Shown: positions 31,451 through 40,930 of the stretch, piece by piece
How the letters are laid out: each line of letters opens with the position of its first letter
How positions within the stretch are numbered: position 1 is the stretch's first letter
NCBI GenBank assembly: GCA_015075725.1
Contig: JABTTV010000001.1
Span: 1,736,001-1,800,000, forward strand
Direction of reading: 5' to 3'
Source of the DNA: Anaerolineales bacterium
GTDB taxonomy: Bacteria > Chloroflexota > Anaerolineae > Anaerolineales > Villigracilaceae
DNA: 64,000 nucleotides
Program-made: the position numbers and the translations under genes
The notes under the pieces: model-generated
What the model was told of the DNA's origin: nothing
Database searches by the model: none
What the model saw: the letters and a program-made list of their open reading frames with translations, nothing else

Positions 31451-33433
31451 TTAATGACCGGTATGGCTGTCTTCCGCCTCGTGGACGTGATAAGGCACGT
31501 TGGTGATGACGAGGCCATGTTGATTCTTCAATTGGGTTCTGAGGATTTCGGCGGTATTGGTGTGCAGGGCGGATGTCCAGCGGTTGTCGGAAACGAACTC
31601 GGGTACGACCACTGTGATGATTTCGCCGGGCTGGCGGTTTTCGGCGATGTCGGCGATGTAATCCAGCAGCGGCTCGATGAACAGGCGATAGGGCGAATCG
31701 AGCATCACCAGACGGACGCCTTCGCCCCAGATTTCCCATTTTTTGCGCGTCTTCTCCGCATCGTCTGGCTCGATGACGATATGCAGGCAGGTCACATCGT
31801 CGGATAACATGCGGGCATAGCGCAGGGCGGAAAGCGTTCCCTGATGCACGCCGCTGACCGGCATGATGACGCGGTGACGGTGAGTCTGCGGCGGGATGAT
31901 CCCGAAGTTATCGAGGGAAAGTTTGCGCGCAAGGTTCCGGTAGTGGATGTGGATCATCCAAAGGATGCCGATGAGGCTTGGAATCAGGACGAGCACCACA
32001 TAGGCGCCATCCTGGAACTTTGTGACGGCGAAGATCAACATGACGATGCCGGTACATAATGCGCCGAATCCGTTGGTGATCATCTTCAAACGCCAGAGCG
32101 GATCGTATGTCAATTTCGAGACGCGGGTATTCGTGTGGACGACATCTTCTTTCTGGTTGAGAAGCTTTCCGCTTTTCCACCAGCGCAACGCCATGCCGGA
32201 TTGAGCCAGGGTAAAGGAAAGGAATACGCCAATCGCATAGAGCGGAATGAGGCGCGTCACGCTCGCCTGGAATAGAACGATCAACGATGACGATAATACT
32301 GCCAGCAGGACGATACCGCGTGAATAGACAAGGCGGCTGCCGCGATAGGTCAATTGCCGCGGAAGGAAACCGTCCATTGCCATTAATGCGCTCAAGCGGG
32401 GGAAGCCGGCATAAGCGGTATTTCCAGCCAGGAGCAGGATGATCGTGGTGAAGAGGATCACACCGAAGTAAAAGATGCCTTGACCGCCAAAGATGGTGCG
32501 TCCCAACTGGGAAATAACAGTTTCGACCTCGGAAGGAACAGCCCCGACATGGTTTGAAAGGAAGGAGATGCCCATAAATAGGGTCGCGAGGATGGCGGCC
32601 ATCCATACCAGGGTGGTGGAAGCGTTCTTGCTGCGCGGTTCCTTGAACGCGGTGGTGCCGTTGGAAATGGCTTCTATGCCGGTCAATGCCGCCGTTCCGC
32701 TGGAGAAAGCATGCAAAATCAGAAAGGGCAGACCGAAGGCGGTAATTCCATGTGCCAGGATCTCGGGAGGATTGGTGACCGTTCCAAGCGATCCGGTGAA
32801 ATATTGATACATTCCCACCAGGATCATGAACAGCATGATGACAATGAACGACATGCTGGGCAAAGCGACCGCCGCACCCGACTCGCGGACACCGCGAAGA
32901 TTGATGAGCATCAGCAGAAACACGGCGCTCACCGCCATCGGCACGCGAAAATCATATAACTCGGGGTATGCGGAAACGATCTGCGCAATGCCGGAGGAAA
33001 CGGACACGGAAACCGTCAGGATGTAATCTGCTAAAAGGGCTGAGGCTGCCGTCAAACCAGCCTTTTCGCCCAGGTTGTCACGCGCCACAACGTATGCACC
33101 GCCGCCATCCGGGTAGGCATGGATGACCTGAACGTATGACAAGGCAACAATGGCGAGCAGGGCAACGATGGCCAGGGAGATGGGGAAGACATATCCAAAG
33201 GTATTGGGACCCGCTGCCGCCAATACAACCAGAATTTCCTGCGTGGCATACGCATTTGAAGAAAGGGCATCGGACGCGAAGACCGCCAGCCCAACCACCT
33301 TGCCAATGGTCTCATGCGATGCATCCGCTGTGGAAAGAGGCCGTCCAATCAGCCAGGAGCGCCAGTTCCGCGGCGGTTTATATTCCGTTTTGCGTTCGAT
33401 GATGGGGGTTTGTTTGTTTTCTTGATCGATCAT
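31451..33433 (-). CDS. kimA: KimA-type potassium transporter (APC/KUP superfamily)
   Basis: A 660-residue transporter starting MIDQENKQTPII. About twelve membrane helices follow the motifs LAVFASDALSSNAYATQEIL and YVQVIHAYPDGGGAYVVARDNLGEKAGLTAASALLADYILTV (split here: APDGGG-type loop, then LGEKAGL), then FSSGTAALTGIEAISNG. The C-terminal cytoplasmic domain is USP-like (HRVIMPVSGVHQGTLSALRYAR to LHTNTAEILRTQLKNQHG). These agree with Bacillus subtilis KimA, a high-affinity K+/H+ symporter. Co-transcription with two RCK proteins suggests nucleotide-controlled K+ uptake. A TTG seven codons upstream is a less likely start. Confidence 0.85.
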   Translation of the reverse strand: MIDQENKQTPIIERKTEYKPPRNWRSWLIGRPLSTADASHETIGKVVGLAVFASDALSSNAYATQEILVVLAAAGPNTFGYVFPISLAIVALLAIVALSYVQVIHAYPDGGGAYVVARDNLGEKAGLTAASALLADYILTVSVSVSSGIAQIVSAYPELYDFRVPMAVSAVFLLMLINLRGVRESGAAVALPSMSFIVIMLFMILVGMYQYFTGSLGTVTNPPEILAHGITAFGLPFLILHAFSSGTAALTGIEAISNGTTAFKEPRSKNASTTLVWMAAILATLFMGISFLSNHVGAVPSEVETVISQLGRTIFGGQGIFYFGVILFTTIILLLAGNTAYAGFPRLSALMAMDGFLPRQLTYRGSRLVYSRGIVLLAVLSSSLIVLFQASVTRLIPLYAIGVFLSFTLAQSGMALRWWKSGKLLNQKEDVVHTNTRVSKLTYDPLWRLKMITNGFGALCTGIVMLIFAVTKFQDGAYVVLVLIPSLIGILWMIHIHYRNLARKLSLDNFGIIPPQTHRHRVIMPVSGVHQGTLSALRYARMLSDDVTCLHIVIEPDDAEKTRKKWEIWGEGVRLVMLDSPYRLFIEPLLDYIADIAENRQPGEIITVVVPEFVSDNRWTSALHTNTAEILRTQLKNQHGLVITNVPYHVHEAEDSHTGH

Positions 33434-33488
33434 GAAGCACTGCCTTGCAGGCAAAAATTAAGCCCTTCCCGCGGAAGGACAAGGCTGG

Positions 33489-33494
33489 ATTATA
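33489..33494 (-). promoter_or_regulatory. -10 box for the kimA-RCK operon
   Basis: TATAAT on the minus strand, about 55 nt before the KimA start. The short leader contains a small hairpin (CCTTCCGCGGGAAGG). It is too short for a ydaO-type c-di-AMP riboswitch. Confidence 0.45.
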
Positions 33495-33564
33495 GTCCGA
33501 TTCTGTATTTTAGGTATGGCACAGTGGGGGAAGGACGCGGGGTTGGTTTCTGTGAGAACCAAAA

Positions 33565-36500
33565 TCAGGCAGCTCTGCGATCCCGTGATTGCACGAGCGG
33601 AATTTGCAGATAAAAGGCGCTGCCCTTGCCGGCAACGCTTTCGACCCAGACACGCCCGCGGTGGTTCTCGGCGATGGAACGGACGATGGCGAGGCCCAAC
33701 CCCGAACCAGGCTGGGCGCGCGCCTCGCGTTCCTTGCCGCGATAGAATTTCTCGAACAAATGCGGAATGTCCTCCGTGGGGATGCCGATGCCAGAGTCTT
33801 CGATGACAAAGACGAGCGCGCCCGGTTGGGATAAAGTGCGGATCGTCACCCTGCCATTGGGCGGTGTGTATTTGATGGCGTTCTCCAACAGGTTATAAAC
33901 CGCCTGATGCAAAAGCGCCTGGTCGGCTTCAACGGCGTGAGGCATATCCTTGGGTAATACCACGTTAAATTGGATATTCTTCTGCGACGCCTGCAACTGA
34001 AGTGCGCCGGTTGTGCGTTCGATGATATCCAAGACAGAAACGTTCTCGACCTGCAAGCCGACACCCGATTCGATGCGTCCGAGATCGAGAAGGTTGTTGA
34101 CAAGGCGCGTCATGCTTTCGACCCCGGCGACAATCCTTCTAGCATACCCCACTTGTTGTTCGTTCAATTCGCCTGTCGTCTCAAGCATGGTGGCGTATCC
34201 GCGGATGAGGGTCAATGGAGAACGCAGGTCGTGACTGACGGTCGATACGAAATCGGACTTCATGGTGTCCAGTTCCTTGAAGTAGGTCACATCCCGCATG
34301 ATGCAGATGCGGCCGATCTGCCGTCCCTCCACCAGCACCGGCGACGCGGTCGCGAGATAGGTGCGCTTATCGGGAAGCAGGATTTCAGCGGATTGGCTTT
34401 CGGAGGTCGTGCTTTGCAACAGGGCGAGAAGCGGACGCAGTTTGATGACCTGTTCCGTTTCCATGCCGCTCATGGCTTCGCCGGTTTCCTGCCCGAGCAC
34501 GGAAGCCGCCGCATGGTTGGCGATCAACAAACGGTTGCGATGATCCGTTACGATCACGGGGTCGGGCGAAGAATTGATGATCGCCTCCAACTGGCGGCGT
34601 GAAGCTTCCACGTTCAAATACAGATGCGCATTTGCGACCGCCAGAGCGGCCTGCCCCGCCAGCGTGGTCACAAAGCGCACATCCGAATCGGAGAATCGAC
34701 GGGGTTGTTCATATCCCGCCCATACCACGCCGTAATATCTATTCTCATGGCGCAATGCAACTGCCAGCAGTGCCAGCGGTTGCGACAGGCCCGGGTCGAG
34801 GACCAATTCGCGCGAACGGGTCAGATTCGGCAGGACGACTTTCTCATGGCTTTGCGCGAGGTCGAGGATTTGATCGTCGAGATGGGCGTATGTATCCTGC
34901 GAGCCGCCCAATGCGAAGCGCGAAGGCGGTTCGACAAAGGTATCTGGAAGGACGCTGGGGGAAAGGACAACGCGTACCGATTTTGCCCCGGTGGATAGGA
35001 TCGCCTCGAGCACCGGTTTGACCGCATCCTGCATCTCCAGGCTGGAAGCTACATCCTGGCTGACCCTTAACAGACGGTTGAGTTCCTCCATCCGCGCGTG
35101 CAAACCGACGCGCATCTGCTCGAAGGCGCGCCGTAACTGGGCGACCTCATCTTCACCGGTGACTTGCAGCGGATGATCGAGATCCCCCTGCGCAATGCGG
35201 TTGGCTTCAACCGCCAGTCCCTTCAAAGATCCGGTCACCACGCGCAAACCGAGTCGCGTTAAAACCAGCGCCACTGCGGCGAGGAGGATGATCATCAATG
35301 CGAGCGGCGCAGAGATGTTCAACGCCAGCTGCTGGGCGCGCCGCGCGGGGACGGTCATGACGACCGCCCATGGATGCCCCTCCACCGGATGGTAATACAC
35401 GATCTGGCGTGTGCCGTCGGGAGCGGTGTTGTCGTAAAAGAACGGCTCGGGACCAGCTTGACCTTCATATTGCGTCAGCGTTTGAACATCACCCGAATGA
35501 TAGATAATATTGTTGCGGTCGTCCACCAGCATGCCCGAACCATCAAGATCGCGCATATCGTCCAGGCTTTTGACGAGCGGCATGGTCAGCGGATTCCCTT
35601 CGATGGTCGTGCGCCCGATCAGGACGCGGCGCACTTGATTCTCCCTGACGATTGCCACAAGAAAGGAAATCCGAGATGGGGCGGCTTCGGAGTTCGACGG
35701 GATGGAATAGACCTGGGTCAACACGCCTTGCGTGGCAAATAAAATCCCTGAATCTTCTTCGGCATACAATCGGAACCCTGAACGCGAATCCTCGGGGTAG
35801 ATCGCCAGCACATCAAGGGAGACTGCATCCAGAACGATCAGTTGATCGAAATAGGGCACGGCTTTGATGCGCGAAGAAAGGATGGCGGTTAAATCCGGTC
35901 CCGTCGAGTCGATCATGCCCGGCTCCGCGGCTATTTGTTCTGCCAGGCTTTGGCCTGTCCCCAAAAAGAAAGGCACGCTTTGCGCCGCTGATTCCCCCCC
36001 GCTCGATAACCGGTCTTCAAGCAGGACGCGCGCCGATTGTCCCGTCAACAGCCAGCCCCCGATGAGCAGGGAGAAGAGCAGGAGCAGAATGAAAGCGCTC
36101 ACAGCAAAGATAAAACGCGACTCGAGGCTTTTTTCTCCGGGTGAAGGCTGTAAGGGTTGGTTGCTCCCCCAGCGGGCGGAAAAGGCGGTCGAAACGACCT
36201 GTGCGACCAACCCTCCGATCAACATCTCGCCGCCGAATGCGAGCGTGACGATCAGGGCGTTGCTGATGGCAAAATCGAGGCGGGCGGTTGTAGGCGTCGA
36301 TGCGCCCCAATCGGTCAACAACGCGCTCAACGTGTAGAACAAGATATGGATGGGAATCAACAACAGCGCCCCCGTCAATGGCTGGCGCAGTAAACGATAT
36401 GCGGGTGTTCTATATCGCTGGCGGGTGTTGATCGAGAACCACACGCCGAGAAATGCGAATTCGAGGATCGGGAAAAGCGAATACAGATCCCATGCACCGC

Positions 36501-36867
36501 GGATCAAACCCGCGAACGCCCCGAGGGCTGCACCGGCAAATGGTCCAAGCAGCCCGCCGCCCAACATCCAGGGAATGGCGGAGAAAACCATCAGCGCGGA
36601 ACCCGGCACCTCGGCGGGCAGACCGGGCAGAGGGCGGACCGAGCCGAAGGTCAATCTCACACCGATAAATAAATTCAAAAGAGGAACAAGGATGAACAAA
36701 AAAAGAAAAAGCCCCCAGTCCTTCGATCCCCACACAGGCTGGCTTTTGCGCTTGTTGTAAAGGAATCCTGCCAGCGCGGCAAACAACGCAGCCCATGCCA
36801 GCCATCCTGCAAAAGTGGGCGGAGCAGGGAATGGAATGCCTGCAAGGAGCGTTGCGATGAAATCCAT
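33565..36867 (-). CDS. Large membrane sensor histidine kinase
   Basis: An 1100-residue kinase. The first 230 residues contain about six membrane helices (an MASE/ECF-like region). A further helix (about 252-275) leads into an extracytoplasmic dCache-like sensor (about 280-510) and another helix (about 513-540). Then follow HAMP (about 540-590), a GAF domain (about 600-760), PAS (about 765-880), HisKA with phospho-acceptor His in SHDLRSP, and HATPase_c (NLLENAIKYT, DSGIGI, GSGLGLAIV). No response regulator lies nearby, so its partner is unknown. A TATAAT box lies 6 nt before the start. Confidence 0.9.
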   Translation of the reverse strand: MDFIATLLAGIPFPAPPTFAGWLAWAALFAALAGFLYNKRKSQPVWGSKDWGLFLFLFILVPLLNLFIGVRLTFGSVRPLPGLPAEVPGSALMVFSAIPWMLGGGLLGPFAGAALGAFAGLIRGAWDLYSLFPILEFAFLGVWFSINTRQRYRTPAYRLLRQPLTGALLLIPIHILFYTLSALLTDWGASTPTTARLDFAISNALIVTLAFGGEMLIGGLVAQVVSTAFSARWGSNQPLQPSPGEKSLESRFIFAVSAFILLLLFSLLIGGWLLTGQSARVLLEDRLSSGGESAAQSVPFFLGTGQSLAEQIAAEPGMIDSTGPDLTAILSSRIKAVPYFDQLIVLDAVSLDVLAIYPEDSRSGFRLYAEEDSGILFATQGVLTQVYSIPSNSEAAPSRISFLVAIVRENQVRRVLIGRTTIEGNPLTMPLVKSLDDMRDLDGSGMLVDDRNNIIYHSGDVQTLTQYEGQAGPEPFFYDNTAPDGTRQIVYYHPVEGHPWAVVMTVPARRAQQLALNISAPLALMIILLAAVALVLTRLGLRVVTGSLKGLAVEANRIAQGDLDHPLQVTGEDEVAQLRRAFEQMRVGLHARMEELNRLLRVSQDVASSLEMQDAVKPVLEAILSTGAKSVRVVLSPSVLPDTFVEPPSRFALGGSQDTYAHLDDQILDLAQSHEKVVLPNLTRSRELVLDPGLSQPLALLAVALRHENRYYGVVWAGYEQPRRFSDSDVRFVTTLAGQAALAVANAHLYLNVEASRRQLEAIINSSPDPVIVTDHRNRLLIANHAAASVLGQETGEAMSGMETEQVIKLRPLLALLQSTTSESQSAEILLPDKRTYLATASPVLVEGRQIGRICIMRDVTYFKELDTMKSDFVSTVSHDLRSPLTLIRGYATMLETTGELNEQQVGYARRIVAGVESMTRLVNNLLDLGRIESGVGLQVENVSVLDIIERTTGALQLQASQKNIQFNVVLPKDMPHAVEADQALLHQAVYNLLENAIKYTPPNGRVTIRTLSQPGALVFVIEDSGIGIPTEDIPHLFEKFYRGKEREARAQPGSGLGLAIVRSIAENHRGRVWVESVAGKGSAFYLQIPLVQSRDRRAA

Positions 36868-36873
36868 TTATTT

Positions 36874-36879
36874 ATTATA
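36874..36879 (-). promoter_or_regulatory. -10 box for the histidine kinase gene, leaderless spacing
   Basis: TATAAT on the minus strand ends 6 nt before the kinase ATG (36865-36867). No ribosome site is present between them. Confidence 0.5.
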
Positions 36880-36924
36880 GCCTCAAACATTTGCCCCGGC
36901 ATATAAAAGAACCTGTTTTGTGAA

Positions 36925-37647
36925 TTATCCCCCGCGATATTTTGCCGGCAGGAGGTTTGCGATCTCCGCCATGATGCGGCTCGTGCCCTCGTTCATCGCC
37001 TCACGCCGCGCCGATGCATTTTCTTCCAGCCTGAATGTTTTCCCAACCCGCATATGGACTTGCGCGCGCTTGAATCTTTTCACCTGACCGTATACGTTTT
37101 CATTCTCTGTGCCGCTGACGGCGACCGGCAGGATCGGCGCGCCTGATTTATAGGCGAGGAAAGCCGCGCCATGCGTGCCCTCCTCCAAGGCGCCGGTCAA
37201 TGAGTAGCGTCCTTCCGGCGCGATGACGATTCTGCGGCCCTCGGCGAGACCGTCCAGCGCGGCGCGCAATGCGCGTTTATCCGGCTTCCCGCGATGAAGC
37301 CAGATCACGCCATAATGATCGATGAGTTCGCCGAGAATGGGAAGGTCATACAATTCGATCTTGGCGAGCGCGTCAGGTGTAAATGGGAGCGAAGAGATGA
37401 GCGTGGGCACATCGGCATCGCCGAGATGATTGATGACGATCAATAATGGTCCTCGTTGCGGAATGTTTTCCAATCCCTCCCTCGTCACCCGCAGACATGC
37501 CCACGCGAAGAGTTTGATCAGCCCGTGCGAAAATTTGCGGAAGGCGAGGCGGAGGCGGGTTAACCGGGGCAGGCGCACCAACTCCGGCTTCCATACTTCT
37601 GTAATGGGTTTAGGCGGAGGCGATGGCTTGTCCGGCATAGACGCCAT
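36925..37647 (-). CDS. PlsC-like lysophospholipid/1-acylglycerol-phosphate acyltransferase, copy 1
   Basis: A 240-residue acyltransferase with the HX4D motif in VINHLGDADVP, block II-like WLHRGKPDKRAL, and APEGRYSLTG (block III). It transfers an acyl group to a lysophospholipid or similar acceptor at the inner membrane. The ATG at 37647 (MASMPDKPS) follows GGGGAG and overlaps the previous gene's 3' end by 38 nt. The N-terminal Pro-rich segment SPPPKP is unusual. Part of a minus-strand cluster with a second PlsC-like gene and cmk. Confidence 0.85.
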   Translation of the reverse strand: MASMPDKPSPPPKPITEVWKPELVRLPRLTRLRLAFRKFSHGLIKLFAWACLRVTREGLENIPQRGPLLIVINHLGDADVPTLISSLPFTPDALAKIELYDLPILGELIDHYGVIWLHRGKPDKRALRAALDGLAEGRRIVIAPEGRYSLTGALEEGTHGAAFLAYKSGAPILPVAVSGTENENVYGQVKRFKRAQVHMRVGKTFRLEENASARREAMNEGTSRIMAEIANLLPAKYRGG

Positions 37648-38296
37648 GATACTCCCCGGGTAGCAGCCCTGCGATATGCCGCATGACCATGTCCGCATTC
37701 TGCTGGCGCAATTCCCTGCGTTCCGAACCTTTTTGGGTCACCGGCGGGAAGTGAATCGGCTTGCCGATGCGCATTTCGAGTTTTGGACGTTCACCCCGTC
37801 TGGCTCTCTGCCAGAAATCATCAGTCGCGTTGAGGATGCCGACGGGAACGACCGGCGCGCTCGCATGTTCGATGATATATCCGACTCCAGGCAGGGCGCG
37901 CTGCATGGCTGGCTTGTGCGAGCGCCCACCTTCGGGAGCAATCGCCAACGGACGACCCGCCTTCAAGACCGCCAGCATTGTTTCAAGTAGATGGCGGTCG
38001 TAATCCCCGCGGTGAACAGGGATGACCCCGTACAGTTTAAGGATGGGTCCCTGCCCTTTTTTCTCGAAGACATCCGCCGCACCGACAATCTCGGGCTGTT
38101 CGGGCCAAAAGGAGACTAGAAGAGGCGGGTCGAAGATCGAGATGTGATTCATCGCGATCACATACCGAGTCCCAAGCGGAACATTCTCACGTCCCACAAC
38201 TTTTATCTGCCCGAGGATGTGAAAGATGAGACGGAATACTGGGCGGAGATAAATCCGATTGAGGCGTATGTGCAGGGGGACGGTATAGGGTTTCAT
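37610..38296 (-). CDS. PlsC-like 1-acylglycerol-phosphate acyltransferase, copy 2
   Basis: A 228-residue PlsC-family protein starting MKPYTVPLHIRL. The motifs are AMNHISIFDPPLL (HX4D), IPVHRGDYD and IAPEGGRSHKP. It probably makes phosphatidic acid or a related lipid. Divergence from copy 1 suggests different acceptor or chain preference. The start is 10 nt beyond the terminator-type palindrome that closes cmk. Confidence 0.87.
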   Translation of the reverse strand: MKPYTVPLHIRLNRIYLRPVFRLIFHILGQIKVVGRENVPLGTRYVIAMNHISIFDPPLLVSFWPEQPEIVGAADVFEKKGQGPILKLYGVIPVHRGDYDRHLLETMLAVLKAGRPLAIAPEGGRSHKPAMQRALPGVGYIIEHASAPVVPVGILNATDDFWQRARRGERPKLEMRIGKPIHFPPVTQKGSERRELRQQNADMVMRHIAGLLPGEYHGVYAGQAIASA

Positions 38297-38306
38297 TATT
38301 ATCAAA

Positions 38307-38339
38307 AGACCTGACAGGTTGCCAAAACCTGTCAGGTCT
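38307..38339. terminator. 33-nt palindrome, terminator-type repeat (copy 2)
   Basis: AGACCTGACAGGTT pairs with AACCTGTCAGGTCT across a five-base centre. On the minus strand it is followed by TTTT and closes cmk. Same length and plan as 7257-7289 and 60121-60153, with a different but compensated stem. Confidence 0.75.
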
Positions 38340-38347
38340 CGATTATT

Positions 38348-39037
38348 TTATTCACACATCTCAACCAGGCGGGTATAGACCTGGTCTTCGTTCAATTCGT
38401 CGGTGTTGATGATGACCGCATCCCCGGCGGGACGCAAGGGAGCGACCGCGCGGGTCGAGTCGATCCTATCGCGTTCGATCATCTTCTTGAGCAGGTCGTC
38501 GAGGTCTGCGTGCTCGCCGCGTTCGACGATCTCATCATATCGACGGCGCGCGCGTTCCTCGGCGCTGGCATCCAGGTACACTTTCAGATCCGCTTCCGGC
38601 AGGACGACCGTGCCGATGTCCCTGCCGACCATGACCACTTTTCCGCGCATGCCGATGCGACGCTGCTGTTCTGACAATGCTTTGCGCACACCGGGGTATG
38701 CTGATATGGCGGATACTTTCGATTCAACTTCGCCCGAGCGGATATCCCAGGTCACATCCTTCCCGCCGATGAGCACATCGCAGGGACGCCCGTCGTTTTG
38801 AGACGGCGGTCGGATATCGATCTGAGCAGACTGCGCCATCTGCGTGATAAGTTCTTCATTCTGCATGTCCATATCGTGATCGAGCGCAATCCAGGTCACG
38901 GCGCGGTACATGATGCCGGTGTCGAAGAAAAGATAGCCGAGTTTTTCAGCAAGCCGTCGTCCGACCGTGGTCTTGCCGGAGGCGGCGGGTCCGTCCAATG
39001 CGATGATGGAGGGGGGATGATTCGTCATGCTATTCAT
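38348..39037 (-). CDS. cmk: Cytidylate kinase
   Basis: A 229-residue CMP/dCMP kinase: P-loop ALDGPAASGKTTVGRRLA, FFDTGIMYRAVTW, RDIGTVVLPEADLKVYLDASAEERARRR and DRIDSTRAVAPLRPA. It phosphorylates CMP with ATP in pyrimidine nucleotide recycling. The ATG at 39037 overlaps the stop of the upstream GT39-like gene; a second ATG three codons in (39028) is also possible. Confidence 0.95.
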   Translation of the reverse strand: MNSMTNHPPSIIALDGPAASGKTTVGRRLAEKLGYLFFDTGIMYRAVTWIALDHDMDMQNEELITQMAQSAQIDIRPPSQNDGRPCDVLIGGKDVTWDIRSGEVESKVSAISAYPGVRKALSEQQRRIGMRGKVVMVGRDIGTVVLPEADLKVYLDASAEERARRRYDEIVERGEHADLDDLLKKMIERDRIDSTRAVAPLRPAGDAVIINTDELNEDQVYTRLVEMCE

Positions 39038-40775
39038 CGAGAAACAGATCGCTCTTTGCCCACAAGATGATCAGTTCCCTGCTTTGCGGCATTTCGCGCA
39101 GGGAAACCCAGCGGAACCATGCCGCAGTGTCTGCGTATCTCCAGATGGGCGTCTGTCTCCAGATGAAGTCCTGACCGCGATACGCGGATTCCAAACTGAC
39201 GGGATTCGACTCGAACGGCGTAATGACGAAGTCAGGCGCGCTGTCCGTGTCCAGCGTGTCTACGAATTGGACGGGGTTTCCACGCAGCGCCCATTCGAGC
39301 GCGGGGGAATTCACACCCAGGATTGCGATGGAGGCGACATGGTCATTTCCGCGCCCAAGCTCCGAGACCTGACTGACGGTCTCACGCAACAAACTCTCTT
39401 GCAATGGAATGCCGGGAAGCCACCACATCTCCGGTGCGTTCAATCCGCGCAAGCCTGTTGAGCCGAATGTGCCGCTGAGACTCAGCACACCCAGGGCGAC
39501 CGCCAGACCCCACACGCCTCCGATCCGCGCGATTCGGATGGACCAGCCAGCCGCGACAAGGATCAGACTGACGACCAAGAGCAGGAACGAACCAATCAGC
39601 ATTCCCGCGCGGAGTCGATAATCGGGCGTGCCCACAGGGAGGAAGTTGATTCCCGCCATGCCGAGCCAGGCAAAGACCCAGATGAAGAGAGTAAGCAGCG
39701 CGACCCCGGCAACTTCACGCCGCTCATCGGGATAGATGGATATATGACGCGCCAGTTCAAGGGAGGCAAGCGCGTTGAGCGGAATCAGCATCCATGCCAG
39801 GTCTGCCATTTCGCGGGCTGGCAGGAAGACGACCAGCAAAAGCGGGATGAAAAGCCAGATGCTCAAAACCATAATGCGCCGCAGACCGCGAGTCCAGCCG
39901 CGGATTAATGCCACAATGGAAAGCAGAAGCGCAAACGGTTGATAGACGAGCAATGAGATGAACAGCATTCCGCGCGTAATATCGGAAAGGGATCTCCAAT
40001 CGTTGATGAACGCAGGGATGGACGAGAACGTCGCGCCAAGCCCGCCGGGGACGGTGAAGAAGAGGGTCCCGGCGAGGAAAAAGGTGAAGAGGAAGGGGAT
40101 GAATGTCGAAGAATGAATTATGAAGGCTGAAGGCGTTGCCCCGACTGGCGAAGCCGTATCGAAGGGTTGAAGGTCGGAGGCTTCTTGTTTCTCGCCACCC
40201 GCTTCTTTGGTTGGTTTGCGGACCAGAAGGAATCGTGAAATGAGATACGCGATGAGGAGGCTCAACAATCCGAACCAGACGGACGGTCCGCTGAGGAGGG
40301 CAAGGGCGGCTGTGATGGCAGCGGGTTGATATTTTTTCTTGTTGATGAATCCGGCGGTAAAGACGAGGAAAGTTATCGCAAGGATCGGGCTCGCGGTTTG
40401 ACGGGAGATGGCGACCAAGCCCGGGTCTAATGCTAGGAAAAAAGCTAGGAGCAGGCTTGGGCGCGGTTTGAGGCGGTCGTCAAAGAGGAGGGGCGCTAGA
40501 ACGAGGAGTCCGCCGATAAGGGCGGGGATGGATCGAGCGAGGAAATTCGTCCCTCCGCCGAAAAGCAAATACATCACGGACGTGGAAAGGATATAAAGCG
40601 GATGCGGGCTGAGCGCCGGATCTTCGCCTTGCGAGATGCGCAGGGCTTGCAGGGCGGGCGCGGCTTCGGCGTCGGTGAGGGGCAGCGCGCCGAGTTGAAT
40701 GAAACGGACGAACAGGGCGATGATGAAAGCCAGCGCGTAAAGCGGGGCTTCGTATTTGAATCGTCGGTAGGTCAT
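39030..40775 (-). CDS. GT39/PMT-like polytopic membrane protein
   Basis: A 581-residue protein with about eleven membrane helices and an early acidic residue after helix 1 (LPLTDAEAAPALQAL), the layout of dolichyl- or polyprenyl-phosphate-sugar glycosyltransferases of the GT-C fold. No complete catalytic signature can be assigned. The C-terminal 120 residues are soluble. The loop at about 197-219 (QPFDTASPVGATPSAFIIHSS) is encoded by repeat-like DNA. A TACAAT box lies 7 nt before its ATG. Confidence 0.65.
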   Translation of the reverse strand: MTYRRFKYEAPLYALAFIIALFVRFIQLGALPLTDAEAAPALQALRISQGEDPALSPHPLYILSTSVMYLLFGGGTNFLARSIPALIGGLLVLAPLLFDDRLKPRPSLLLAFFLALDPGLVAISRQTASPILAITFLVFTAGFINKKKYQPAAITAALALLSGPSVWFGLLSLLIAYLISRFLLVRKPTKEAGGEKQEASDLQPFDTASPVGATPSAFIIHSSTFIPFLFTFFLAGTLFFTVPGGLGATFSSIPAFINDWRSLSDITRGMLFISLLVYQPFALLLSIVALIRGWTRGLRRIMVLSIWLFIPLLLVVFLPAREMADLAWMLIPLNALASLELARHISIYPDERREVAGVALLTLFIWVFAWLGMAGINFLPVGTPDYRLRAGMLIGSFLLLVVSLILVAAGWSIRIARIGGVWGLAVALGVLSLSGTFGSTGLRGLNAPEMWWLPGIPLQESLLRETVSQVSELGRGNDHVASIAILGVNSPALEWALRGNPVQFVDTLDTDSAPDFVITPFESNPVSLESAYRGQDFIWRQTPIWRYADTAAWFRWVSLREMPQSRELIILWAKSDLFLDE

Positions 40776-40782
40776 GGGCGCA

Positions 40783-40788
40783 ATTGTA
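40783..40788 (-). promoter_or_regulatory. -10 box for the GT39-like gene, leaderless spacing
   Basis: TACAAT on the minus strand ends 7 nt before the start codon (40773-40775), without a ribosome site. Confidence 0.45.
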
Positions 40789-40867
40789 ATCGGTTCCTGT
40801 CAAGTGAACCGGTTTATATGTGATTGGGAATTGATGTATGTGCTAAAAAGTCCTTCAACCAGAATGG

Positions 40868-40873
40868 TATAAT
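40868..40873 (+). promoter_or_regulatory. -10 box for yebC
   Basis: TATAAT lies 57 nt before the yebC ATG. This gene has a normal 5' leader with AAGGAGAA before the start. Confidence 0.45.
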
Positions 40874-40930
40874 TTTTCCGCTCAACCTAAAAAACCAACC
40901 GAAACGGTTATTGATTGAAGGAGAACGTGT

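Noticed and set aside
33434..33560. Possible ydaO/kimA c-di-AMP riboswitch before the KimA-type gene
   Set aside because: The leader from the -10 box to the start is only about 55 nt and holds one small hairpin, far too short for that riboswitch.
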